From assembly GCA_001683825.1 (NCBI GenBank), contig LXTR01000070.1, positions 124,001-188,000 on the forward strand: a stretch of DNA of 64,000 bases. Reading direction: 5' to 3'. Below are positions 45,919 to 56,287 of the stretch, in pieces. The stretch's first letter is position 1. Each line of letters begins with the position of its first letter. The notes beneath the pieces were generated by a model. It saw only the letters and a list, made by a program, of their open reading frames with translations. It did not search any database and had not been told where the DNA came from. The translations under genes were made by a program, and so were the position numbers. Source of the DNA: Flavobacteriaceae bacterium CP2B (GTDB lineage: Bacteria; Bacteroidota; Bacteroidia; Flavobacteriales; Flavobacteriaceae).

Positions 45919-46729
45919 GATGGAAAAAGTTTTTCGCAATTACGATGCCGCCGATGTAAAAACTGCTGTGCGTGAGCACTACCGCAAAATGCGTATGTAC
46001 CAGACCTATGAGTATGGGCAACGCATGGAGCGGAAATACCTCACCTTTGACAAACCGATGGGGCTGTGGGAGGCCATGGAACACCTGAACGACCTGATCG
46101 ATGTGAGTGACCCGGACCTCGACCTGCCCAATGTGCAGCACCTGATCCAAAGCGCGGAAGCCATCCGCGCCGATAACCGGCCGGACTGGATGCAACTGGC
46201 CGGGCTCATCCACGACCTTGGAAAAGTCATGTTCCTTTGGGGCTGTGATGCTGACGGCACGAGCCAGGCGGAACAATGGGGCATGGTCGGCGATGTCTTC
46301 GTGCTGGGCTGCGCCCTTCCGGAGAGCTGCGTTTACCCTGAGTTCAACGCCCTCAACCCTGACATGCAAGACAGCCGTTACAACACCCCCCTGGGCATCT
46401 ATGAAGCAGGGTGCGGGCTGGATGCACTGACCCTCGCCTGGGGCCATGACGAATACCTGTACCAGGTGTTAAAGCACCACCCCACCAACACCCTTCCCAA
46501 GGCAGCGATGGTGATGATACGGTACCATTCGTTCTATCCATGGCATTCCGGGGGGAGTTACACCCAGTTCCTCAAACCGGAAGATGCGCAATACCTGGAG
46601 TGGATCCGCGATTTTAACCGGTATGACCTTTATACAAAAAGCCCTAAAACCTATTCCCTGGAAGCCATCAGGGAGTACTACCAACCCATTGCCGATAAAT
46701 ACCTGGGGGCCGGTCCTATCTTCTGGTAA
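45911..46729 (+). CDS. myo-Inositol oxygenase (MIOX)
   Basis: A 272-residue non-haem di-iron enzyme that oxidises myo-inositol to D-glucuronate. All six metal ligands known from mammalian MIOX are present: His77 (NVQHLIQ), His101 and Asp102 (GLIHDLGK), His179 (WGHDEYLYQ), His206 (IRYHSFYPWH) and Asp239 (FNRYDLYTK). A short insertion (GCDADGTSQAEQWG) separates the HDLGK block from VGDVF compared with the mammalian protein. The ATG at 45911 is used rather than the TTG at 45905. The start lies inside the 3' end of the symporter gene (8-base overlap), so the two are translationally coupled. Confidence 0.93.
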   Translation: MSEMEKVFRNYDAADVKTAVREHYRKMRMYQTYEYGQRMERKYLTFDKPMGLWEAMEHLNDLIDVSDPDLDLPNVQHLIQSAEAIRADNRPDWMQLAGLIHDLGKVMFLWGCDADGTSQAEQWGMVGDVFVLGCALPESCVYPEFNALNPDMQDSRYNTPLGIYEAGCGLDALTLAWGHDEYLYQVLKHHPTNTLPKAAMVMIRYHSFYPWHSGGSYTQFLKPEDAQYLEWIRDFNRYDLYTKSPKTYSLEAIREYYQPIADKYLGAGPIFW

Positions 46730-46965
46730 TGCCCTTCGGCCCAGGCGTTTCATGAATACCTTCCGTATCCATGCGTGACCTATGGGCAACACCTGTAATT
46801 TGGGGCTTTCCATCTACCCAAAACCCCTCTATACCTAAAGGTTCCCGGGGATGATATTCCTCATGCCCCCGTCCCGTTAGGCTATTTTTAACAATTTTAG
46901 CATCCTAAAAATTAGTAACTTAGGGAGAGTACAAAAAAAGCTATGAATATGTTAACCCTAAGATT

Positions 46966-48300
46966 ATGGATTGTCAAAAGTCAGTTACCCATAGGAGTCC
47001 CCTGCTCCTTCTGTTCGTAGCACTGCTTTGGTTGGTGGTGCCACGACCTGTCAACGCGGCGCTGCTCTTTCAGGACCTGCCGCAGCAAGACGAAGGGTCT
47101 TTCACCCAATACAAGGGTGAAATCGTAGACGAAGCGAACGGAAAACCCCTGGTTTTCGCGAATATCACCCTGGAAAACAACAACATCAGCACCGTTTCCA
47201 ATACGGAAGGGGAATTCCTGCTAAAAGTCCCCAAAACCGTTACAGATGGCACACTGATCGTGTCTTTCCTGGGCTATACCACCCGCCAGGTCCCGCTGAT
47301 GCAACTCAGCAGCAGCAATAACCGCATTGCGCTGCAAGTATCGGTGACAGAATTGCCCGAAGTAAATATCAGTATCCCCAAAGATGCCCGGGTACTGGTA
47401 AAGGAAACCCTCAGGAAGAAAGGGGAGAATTACTTTGACGACCCCACCCTGATGACGGCTTTTTACCGGGAAACCATCAAAAAAAGGAGGCGCAATGTTT
47501 CACTTTCCGAGGCGGTGGTGAACATCTACAAGGCCCCATACAGTTCGGCCAGGCAGGATGCCGTAACCATTTACAAGGCACGGAAGAGTACGGATTATTC
47601 CAAATTGGATACTTTGGCCCTGAAATTGCAGGGAGGCCCTTTTAACACCCTCTTTGTGGATATCATGAAGTATCCCGAATATATCTTTACCGAAGAATCC
47701 ATGGCCAGTTACCGGTTTAGCTTTGACCGCTCCACACAGATCAACGATCAGCTGATCTATGTCGTGAATTTTGAGCAACGCGAACAAATCACCGAACCCC
47801 TGTACCGTGGCAAACTGTATATTGATGCCGACAAAAAGATTTTGACCAGTGCCATCTTTTCGCTGAACATCACCGACAGGGAAGAGGCCAGCCGGATGTT
47901 TGTGCGCAGGAAGCCCTGGAATGCCAGCGTGTACCCTACCGAGGTGGCCTACCGCGTTGACTACCGGGAAAAAGACGGCCGGTGGTATTACGGCTATAGC
48001 AATGTATTGATGGAATTCAAAATCAATTGGGACAAGCGGCTTTTTAACTCCGTCTATAGCCTCAGCTGTGAAATGGCGGTGACCGACTGGGAAAAATACC
48101 TGGAAGAGGAACGTCCGAAATACAGGGAACGGCTGCGTACCAACATCATCCTCAGCGATGCTGCCGTAGGTTTTACAGACCCGGACTTCTGGGGCGCGTA
48201 CAACATCATAGAGCCCGAAAAATCCATTGAATCCGCCATACGCAAGATCCAACGGCAATTGGAGCGGTCCAAATCGGACGGCAGCGAGGCATCCCTTTAA
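46966..48300 (+). CDS. Carboxypeptidase-regulatory-like domain protein, exported
   Basis: A 444-residue exported protein. After a signal peptide (LLLLFVALLWLVVPRPVNA) residues about 48-125 form a CarboxypepD-regulatory-like beta sandwich (GEIVDEANGKPLVFANITL, NTEGEFLLKVP, GTLIVSFLGYTTRQVPL). The rest (from RVLVKETLRKKGENYF) is a mixed region seen in Bacteroidota proteins of unknown role, with regular beta strands such as ISTTQINDQLIYVVNF-type segments. It is not a TonB receptor: no plug or barrel follows. A perfect terminator sits 24 bases downstream. Likely envelope-associated; function unknown. Confidence 0.83.
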   Translation: MDCQKSVTHRSPLLLLFVALLWLVVPRPVNAALLFQDLPQQDEGSFTQYKGEIVDEANGKPLVFANITLENNNISTVSNTEGEFLLKVPKTVTDGTLIVSFLGYTTRQVPLMQLSSSNNRIALQVSVTELPEVNISIPKDARVLVKETLRKKGENYFDDPTLMTAFYRETIKKRRRNVSLSEAVVNIYKAPYSSARQDAVTIYKARKSTDYSKLDTLALKLQGGPFNTLFVDIMKYPEYIFTEESMASYRFSFDRSTQINDQLIYVVNFEQREQITEPLYRGKLYIDADKKILTSAIFSLNITDREEASRMFVRRKPWNASVYPTEVAYRVDYREKDGRWYYGYSNVLMEFKINWDKRLFNSVYSLSCEMAVTDWEKYLEEERPKYRERLRTNIILSDAAVGFTDPDFWGAYNIIEPEKSIESAIRKIQRQLERSKSDGSEASL

Positions 48301-48323
48301 GGTAATTCCCATAAAAACTTCTT

Positions 48324-48351
48324 AAAAACGACCTTTGTGAAGGTCGTTTTT
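48324..48351 (+). terminator. Intrinsic terminator after the regulatory-domain gene
   Basis: Arms AAAAACGACCTT (48324-48335) and AAGGTCGTTTTT (48340-48351) are perfectly complementary with loop TGTG; works in both orientations. Confidence 0.92.
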
Positions 48352-48734
48352 CATTGGTAAACACCCGTAATTTTTGGCCTGTCTCAATTATGAACAATTG
48401 TTTATAAATACAGTTCATAAGGTGTTGATCTTTAATTCCTTAAAACCTTTGGCCGGGTGGTAATTTTACCCTATATTTAACCTATGGTTTAAAGGAAAGG
48501 CCTGACGAAGGTCGATTTGGAGAACCATTATAGAGTTGACGTTCTTTATATTGTTGTTTAGTCCGGTAGGGATGGCATTGCAAGCAATTGCGCGCCCAGG
48601 CCCATAAGGACGAGTTTTCTGTGGGAAGGCGGTTGTCTTCGTACAGGTAGTGGGTTCTTATACGTTACATATTAAATTACGATTTGATATATAAGATAAA
48701 AGAACTAAGGCAACGAGAAGAGACATTTCAAAAG

Positions 48735-48900
48735 TGAGGGGTTGCAAGACCAGGATCGGAAAGATGTTTCAAACGTCGAAACAGCCCAGCGAATGCAATC
48801 AATGGTTGCAGTTTTGTACCCAGTACAGAACACAAAGTTTGCAAGCTGTTTCTAGAAAGCCATATCAATGTTCTCGTAACAATGATATGGCTTTTGTTTT
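48735..48900 (+). ncRNA. Candidate structured small RNA with intrinsic terminator
   Basis: No coding frame accounts for this stretch, but it has RNA-like organisation: a perfect 8-bp pairing of GAAACAGC (48778-48785) with GCTGTTTC (48845-48852) closes a 59-base multi-hairpin region (inner possible hairpins GCAATC/GGTTGC and GTAC/GTAC), and directly after it comes a 17-bp terminator stem with one mismatch and a T-rich tail (48856-48900). It follows an independent terminator by 0.4 kb, so the final hairpin must serve another transcript. I do not recognise a known RNA family (not tmRNA, SRP RNA or RNase P by their conserved cores); the 5' end is not defined. Confidence 0.4.
48856..48900 (+). terminator. 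Strong terminator hairpin without an adjacent protein gene
   Basis: Arms AAAGCCATATCAATGTT (48856-48872) and its complement at 48878-48894 pair over 17 bases with one mismatch around a 5-base loop, then TTTTGTTTTTTG. Confidence 0.85.
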
Positions 48901-48966
48901 TTGCCCTACGCGCCGCGGGTCTTACCCTCCCGGGCAATATTATCCCCCAAATACAAACACCCCTAA

Positions 48967-51315
<2,349 letters not shown>

Positions 51316-51340
51316 GCAAGCAAGTGTTTTCTGAAACATG

Positions 51341-51370
51341 ACCCCGCAGCCAGGCTGCGGGGTTTTCATT
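51341..51370 (+). terminator. Intrinsic terminator of icd
   Basis: Arms ACCCCGCAGC (51341-51350) and GCTGCGGGGT (51354-51363) with loop CAG, then a T-rich tail. Confidence 0.9.
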
Positions 51371-51430
51371 TTTTGGGACAGGCCGCCAAACAACCTACAT
51401 TTCTTCCTATTTTTGAAAAAAATTGCCTGG

Positions 51431-53827
51431 ATGAACCAAACCAAAGATGTTCTTTCTATCCTTATCCTATTACCCCTGGCACTCTTCGCCCAACAAAAAT
51501 TTACCCTAAGTGGCACTATAACCGATGCCCTCACCAATGAAACCCTCATCGGGGTAACCATCGCCATCCCCGAATTGCGCACCGGGGCAACCACAAACGA
51601 ATACGGTTTTTACTCCCTAACCCTGCCCGAAGGCGCGTATGAGTTGCAACTGAGTTACCTGGGGTACCGGGACCTCCAGCAAACCCTGGTCCTGGACCGT
51701 GACCGTTTGATCAATTTCCAGCTGGCGGAAGAGGCCGAGGAACTGGAAGAGGTGGTGGTGACGGAAGAGGCCGAGAAACTCAATATCCGAAAACCCCAGA
51801 TGAGCGTCAATACCATCTCGGTCCAAACCATCAAAAAGATACCCGTCGTGCTTGGGGAGGCCGATGTGATTAAATCCCTGCTGCTCCTGCCCGGGGTGAG
51901 CAATGCGGGGGAAGGGGCTTCGGGCTTTAATGTCAGGGGGGGCGCGGCAGACCAGAACCTGATCTTACTCGATGAAGCCACCATTTTTAATTCTTCCCAC
52001 CTCTTTGGGTTCTTCTCGGTGTTTAACCCTGATGCCATCAAAGACGTGAAGCTCTTCAAAGGGGGCATCCCCTCCCGTTACGGGGGCCGGGTATCCTCTG
52101 TCCTGGAGATTTTCCAGAAGGAGGGCAACAGCAAGGAGTTCAGCATGAATGGCGGTATCGGGGCCGTGGCCAGCCGATTGTTGGCCGAAGGGCCCATCGT
52201 AAAAGACCAGGCTGCTTTCCTGGTCGGGGGACGGGCTTCCTATGCTCACCTCTTCCTCCCCCTGTTTGACATTGACAACACCGCCTATTTCTATGACCTC
52301 AACACCAAGTTGAACTACCGAGTCAACCCCAATAACAACCTGTTCCTCTCCGGTTATTTTGGCCGGGATGTCTTCGGGATTGCGAACAGTTTCAAAAACA
52401 CCTATGGCAACAGTGTGCTAAATTTTCGCTGGAACCACCTCTTTTCAAACAAACTCTTTTCCAACCTGTCCCTGATTTATTCCGATTATTATTATGGCCT
52501 GGAACTCGACTTCGTAGGGTTCCGGTGGAATTCGGGCATTCAGAACTTCAACATCAAATACGATTTAAAGCACTACCTGACAGATGACATCCAGGTAAAT
52601 TATGGGCTCAACAATATCTATTACCGCTTTAACCCGGGGAAAATTGAACCCAACAGGGCCGATTCCGGCATCCTGGAAGAACAACTGATCCAAAAATATG
52701 CCAACGAATTTGCCGCCTACGTGGACGTGGAACAAAACATCACGGAACAACTGAGCGTGGAATACGGTCTCCGGTGGAGCTATTTCATCCGCCTTGGCCA
52801 GGACGAACTGAATGTGTACGCCAATGACAACCCTGTGCTGTTTGACCCCTTCCTGTTGATCTACCAGGAAGCCGACCCTATTGCTGTCAGTACCCCCGGG
52901 CGGGGCGGGCAGCTGGCCAGCTTCCATAATTTTGAGCCCCGGCTTTCCATGGCCTATACCTGGAACCCGGATAACTCAGTGAAGGCGAGTTACACCCGCA
53001 TTGCGCAGTACCTCCACCTGATTTCCAATACCAGCTCCCCCACCCCCCTGGACGTCTGGACTCCCAGCGGGCCTTTTGTGAAACCTCAATTACTGGACCA
53101 GTATGCCCTGGGCTATTTCCGCAACCTCCAGGATGGCCGGTATACGCTGGAAACGGAAGTGTATTACAAGGATATCCAAAACCGTATCGATTATATAGAC
53201 GGCGCCAACCTCATCGCAAACAATGCCATAGAGCAGGTAATCCTTAACGGGAAGGCAAGGGCCTATGGCCTGGAGGTACTTTTCAGGAAAAACGAGGGCG
53301 ATTTCCAGGGATGGCTGGCCTATACCCTTTCGCGTTCGGAGCAGCGTACCCCCGGTAGGGCCCCGGTCGATGACAACGGACGATCCAACAGGGAAACCGG
53401 GATCAACCTTGGTCAATGGTACAATACGCCCTACGACAAAACGCACGACATTTCCTTCTTTGCCAACTATGACCTGAATCCAAGGTGGAGTTTGAACACC
53501 AATTTCATCTATCAGACCGGACAGCCCACCAATTATCCGATCGGGCAGTTTGAATTCCAGGGGATCACCATCCCCTATTTTGGACTTCGCAATAAAGAAC
53601 GCCTGCCCGATTACCACCGACTCGACCTTTCTGCCACCCTCAAACCCCGCAGGAACAAAGACCGGGCCTGGCAGTCAGAATGGGTGTTCAGCGTATACAA
53701 CGTCTATAACCGGCGCAACGCGGCCTCGATTAACTTTCGGCGCAACCAGGACACCGGGGTGAACGAGGCGGTGCGAACCTCCATCTTTGGTGTGGTACCC
53801 GCAGTGACATACAACTTCAAATTTTAA
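51431..53827 (+). CDS. TonB-dependent receptor with carboxypeptidase-regulatory-like domain
   Basis: A 798-residue outer-membrane receptor. The ATG at 51431 gives a signal peptide (MNQTKDVLSILILLPLALFAQ); the frame further upstream overlaps the icd terminator and is rejected. Order: regulatory-like domain (residues 22-95, GTITDALTNETLIGVTIAI ... LGYRDLQQTLVL), plug domain (SVNTISVQTIKKIP, LPGVSNAGEGASGFNVRGG, NLILLDEATIFNSSHLFGFFS), then a beta barrel ending in AVTYNFKF with an aromatic terminal residue. Paired with a DUF4249 lipoprotein 3 bases downstream, a common receptor/lipoprotein arrangement in Bacteroidota; ligand unknown. Confidence 0.93.
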   Translation: MNQTKDVLSILILLPLALFAQQKFTLSGTITDALTNETLIGVTIAIPELRTGATTNEYGFYSLTLPEGAYELQLSYLGYRDLQQTLVLDRDRLINFQLAEEAEELEEVVVTEEAEKLNIRKPQMSVNTISVQTIKKIPVVLGEADVIKSLLLLPGVSNAGEGASGFNVRGGAADQNLILLDEATIFNSSHLFGFFSVFNPDAIKDVKLFKGGIPSRYGGRVSSVLEIFQKEGNSKEFSMNGGIGAVASRLLAEGPIVKDQAAFLVGGRASYAHLFLPLFDIDNTAYFYDLNTKLNYRVNPNNNLFLSGYFGRDVFGIANSFKNTYGNSVLNFRWNHLFSNKLFSNLSLIYSDYYYGLELDFVGFRWNSGIQNFNIKYDLKHYLTDDIQVNYGLNNIYYRFNPGKIEPNRADSGILEEQLIQKYANEFAAYVDVEQNITEQLSVEYGLRWSYFIRLGQDELNVYANDNPVLFDPFLLIYQEADPIAVSTPGRGGQLASFHNFEPRLSMAYTWNPDNSVKASYTRIAQYLHLISNTSSPTPLDVWTPSGPFVKPQLLDQYALGYFRNLQDGRYTLETEVYYKDIQNRIDYIDGANLIANNAIEQVILNGKARAYGLEVLFRKNEGDFQGWLAYTLSRSEQRTPGRAPVDDNGRSNRETGINLGQWYNTPYDKTHDISFFANYDLNPRWSLNTNFIYQTGQPTNYPIGQFEFQGITIPYFGLRNKERLPDYHRLDLSATLKPRRNKDRAWQSEWVFSVYNVYNRRNAASINFRRNQDTGVNEAVRTSIFGVVPAVTYNFKF

Positions 53828-53830
53828 GCT

Positions 53831-54685
53831 ATGAAACGGAGTTTCTATTGTTTTTTGTGGATCCTGACCCTCCTGGGTTGTGAAGACGTCATTGAGGTGG
53901 AGGTCCCGGAAGAGCCCCCAAGGCTTATCGTAGATGCTTTGATCCGCATCGATGTAAGCCAGTCCTTTCAGTTGGTACAGGTGAGGGTCGGCCTCACCGA
54001 TTCCTTTTTTGGGCAGATCCCCCCTGCCACCGTGGAGCAGATCACCATCACCAACGTAGACATGCCCAGCACTTTTGAAAATCCCAATTCCATCGTGTTG
54101 CTGGAATCGGAGCCAGGGGTTTATGAACGGGGAAAGAATACGGACTTCTTCACCACCGGGGAACTGGTGCTGCAAATTGATTACGAAGGGCAGCGGTACC
54201 TGGCACGGACGCGATTTGTCCCCACAGTGCCCATAGACAGCCTGCGCCAGGGGGACGGTACCCTGTTTGAAGGTGATGAAACCGAGGTAGTCGTGCAATT
54301 CACGGATGCCGACAGCCGGGATGACTACTACCTCTTCGATTTTGATTTTGATGAATACCTGGTTACCGAAGACGAATTCTACCAGGGGCAACAGTTCACC
54401 TTTTCCTATTTCTATGACAACAACCTTGAGCCGGGCCGTGAGGTGGAAATAAAGATTCTGGGGGTCGACGAGCCATTTTACAATTATATGGACCAGTTGA
54501 TAGAACAAAGCGGAGATTTCCAGGGGCCTTTCCAGACCCCCAGTGCCACGGTACGCGGAAATATTATCAACGTTACCGACATTGATAACATCGATGCTTT
54601 TGACAATGTGGATAAGCCCGATAATTTTGCGTTGGGCTATTTTGCAGTTAGCCAGGAATTCAGGAGGACCATTACGATAGAATAA
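53831..54685 (+). CDS. DUF4249 surface lipoprotein (partner of TonB receptor)
   Basis: A 284-residue lipoprotein with a short signal peptide ending LLGC (Cys17). The body is beta-rich with the DUF4249 pattern: EEPPRLIVDALIRID near the start, ...FTTGELVLQIDYEGQRYLARTRFVPTVPIDSL, then SDADSRDDYYLFDFDFDEYL and a terminal stretch GYFAVSQEFRRTITIE. It begins 3 bases after the TonB-dependent receptor stop, the usual order for such pairs, and probably forms the extracellular partner of that receptor. The transport substrate is not indicated. Confidence 0.9.
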   Translation: MKRSFYCFLWILTLLGCEDVIEVEVPEEPPRLIVDALIRIDVSQSFQLVQVRVGLTDSFFGQIPPATVEQITITNVDMPSTFENPNSIVLLESEPGVYERGKNTDFFTTGELVLQIDYEGQRYLARTRFVPTVPIDSLRQGDGTLFEGDETEVVVQFTDADSRDDYYLFDFDFDEYLVTEDEFYQGQQFTFSYFYDNNLEPGREVEIKILGVDEPFYNYMDQLIEQSGDFQGPFQTPSATVRGNIINVTDIDNIDAFDNVDKPDNFALGYFAVSQEFRRTITIE

Positions 54686-54710
54686 AAGGGGATGCACCCC
54701 CCGGGGGGTG

Positions 54711-55835
54711 TCAACTCTCAAAATAGCGCTTCACCGCCATGGTGAGCAATGCGGCAGCATGCCCCATATTATACTCAAGCGGTTTATCCGGATTGCGGAT
54801 TTCGATCACATCGTGCAATCCTTCTGCTACCAGGGTGGCTTTGGGCACATCCAACATGCCGCAGACGGCGATTACGGGGATCTGGTGCTTTTGCCCCAAA
54901 TTCAAAACCCCGTTGATGAGTTTCCCGCTAAGTGTCTGCCGGTCTATTTTCCCTTCCCCTGTGATGATGTAATCTACTTGTTCCACTTTGAGTACCTCTG
55001 CGATGCCGGCTATTTGCAAAATGAATTCGATCCCGCTGATAAAATCCGCATCGAAAAAAGCCTTCAGTCCGTAAGACGTACCCCCGGCCGCCCCGGTACC
55101 GGGTACGGTGGCCAGCGTTTTGCCCAACTGTGACCTGACCGTCGCGTCCAGGTGGCGGAGCCCCTGGTCCAACCTTTCAATGGCCTCCCCTCCTGCCCCT
55201 TTCTGGGCCGCATAGACATAGGCAGCGCCATTGGGACCAAAGAGGGGGTTGTTGACATCGTTTACCGCCGTGAAGGATACGTTCCTGATGGTGTCGGGTA
55301 CGCCACTATCATCCAGGACAGCGATTTGCCCCAGCTGCGCCCCTATGGGTTCCAGTTCCCTGCCATTGGCGTCTTCAAAGCGGTACCCCAGGGCGGCGGC
55401 GATCCCCGTACCCCCATCATTGGTAGCACTGCCGCCCAGCCCGATAAATATCTTGCGGGCCCCGCGGGAAATGGCGTGGCGTAGCTGCATGCCGCTGCCA
55501 TAGGTGGAAGTCTCCAAAGCGTTGCGCTCTGATTCTGACAGTAGTACCAGGCCCGAGGCCTCGGCAAGTTCCACATAGGCCTCCTTGTTTTCCGCGTCAA
55601 ACAAATAACAGGCCTCCAACTCCCTCCCCAGCGGATCCAGGGCCTTATGGCAGACGCGCTCAAGGGGCCGGTAGTTGGCCACAGCATCCAGGAAGCCATC
55701 GCCCCCATCCGAAGCCAGTACCGGAAAAAAGCCGGCCCCCGGGGCAGCGGCGGAAATCCCTTCCTTCAGGCAATTAATAACTTCTTCCGCGCTCAGGGAA
55801 CCTTTGAATTTGTCGGGGATCAATAGGAATTTCAT
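54711..55835 (-). CDS. Glycerate kinase (GK-II/GlxK family)
   Basis: A 374-residue ATP-dependent kinase phosphorylating D-glycerate at the 2-position in most members of this family. Features: MKFLLIPDKFKGSLSAEEV start, DGGDGFLDAVANY, IGLGGSATNDGGTGIAAALG (the glycine-rich active-site segment), TGEGKIDRQTLSGKLINGV and PVIAVCGMLDV. The ATG at 55835 is preferred to the frame start at 55853. Convergent with the DUF4249 gene by 26 bases and divergent from DUF6095. Supports growth on glycerate or the glycerate branch of sugar-acid breakdown. Confidence 0.93.
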   Translation of the reverse strand: MKFLLIPDKFKGSLSAEEVINCLKEGISAAAPGAGFFPVLASDGGDGFLDAVANYRPLERVCHKALDPLGRELEACYLFDAENKEAYVELAEASGLVLLSESERNALETSTYGSGMQLRHAISRGARKIFIGLGGSATNDGGTGIAAALGYRFEDANGRELEPIGAQLGQIAVLDDSGVPDTIRNVSFTAVNDVNNPLFGPNGAAYVYAAQKGAGGEAIERLDQGLRHLDATVRSQLGKTLATVPGTGAAGGTSYGLKAFFDADFISGIEFILQIAGIAEVLKVEQVDYIITGEGKIDRQTLSGKLINGVLNLGQKHQIPVIAVCGMLDVPKATLVAEGLHDVIEIRNPDKPLEYNMGHAAALLTMAVKRYFES

Positions 55836-55895
55836 TTGTGCCGTTGCATCCATGGGCCTGTCGGCTCCTTTTTTACGAATATAGGTTTAAATTGG

Positions 55896-55903
55896 TACAT
55901 TTG
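55896..55903 (+). promoter_or_regulatory. -7 promoter element of the DUF6095 gene
   Basis: TACATTTG, full TAnnTTTG match, 23 bases before the ATG at 55927. Confidence 0.5.
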
Positions 55904-55926
55904 AAGTCGCTAACATTACATCGCCC

Positions 55927-56154
55927 ATGCGCACAGACAAATCCCTGCTCATCAAAGGCATCAAATTCCTGGGCTATACGGTTCTATTGATGTTTGCTGC
56001 CCCCTTTGCCATTTACCAGGCCTTTAAAAACCAGGGGCATCCGTTGTACTGGCCCGTGTTGATTATTGGCTTGGTCCTGGCCGTGGCGGCAATTGCCATG
56101 GGTTTTTACAGTATCAAAACCGTCATGGACTCCCTTTTCGGAAAACGCAAATAA
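55927..56154 (+). CDS. Small membrane protein, DUF6095-like
   Basis: A 75-residue protein with two hydrophobic segments (YTVLLMFAAPFAIYQAF and WPVLIIGLVLAVAAIAMGFY) separated by FKNQGHPLY, a pattern that I recall from the flavobacterial DUF6095 family. It ends in a basic tail (FGKRK). It has its own promoter element and lies 133 bases ahead of thrS, a neighbourhood that is common in this group. Function unknown; likely an inner-membrane protein. Confidence 0.75.
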   Translation: MRTDKSLLIKGIKFLGYTVLLMFAAPFAIYQAFKNQGHPLYWPVLIIGLVLAVAAIAMGFYSIKTVMDSLFGKRK

Positions 56155-56229
56155 GCGGCGTGCCCCCCTGTTGCCTCCCGGGGCCCTGTGGGTACCGGCC
56201 AGGCAAATCCAAAATCCTTTCCGCTTTAA

Positions 56230-56260
56230 TTGCCCGCATGCCGGCAACGCCTTATCTTTG
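56230..56260 (+). promoter_or_regulatory. Promoter of the thrS-infC-rpmI-rplT operon
   Basis: TTG at 56230-56232 and TATCTTTG at 56253-56260 are separated by exactly 20 bases, a complete match to the Bacteroidota housekeeping promoter. The thrS ATG is 28 bases further on, leaving about 20 bases of leader. Confidence 0.8.
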
Positions 56261-56287
56261 GGCTCTTATAATTTGGATTGTTATAGC

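Noticed and set aside
45911-46729. Loss of the His98-equivalent iron ligand in MIOX (RADNRPDW read as replacing RKAHPDKDW)
   Set aside because: Recounting the mammalian sequence places His98 in FHAF, which aligns with QHLI (His77) here; all ligands are present.
48735-48900. Candidate RNA as tmRNA, SRP RNA or RNase P RNA
   Set aside because: Lacks the tag-peptide frame of tmRNA, the SRP core GGAAGG-type loop and the GAGGAAAGTCC RNase P motif.
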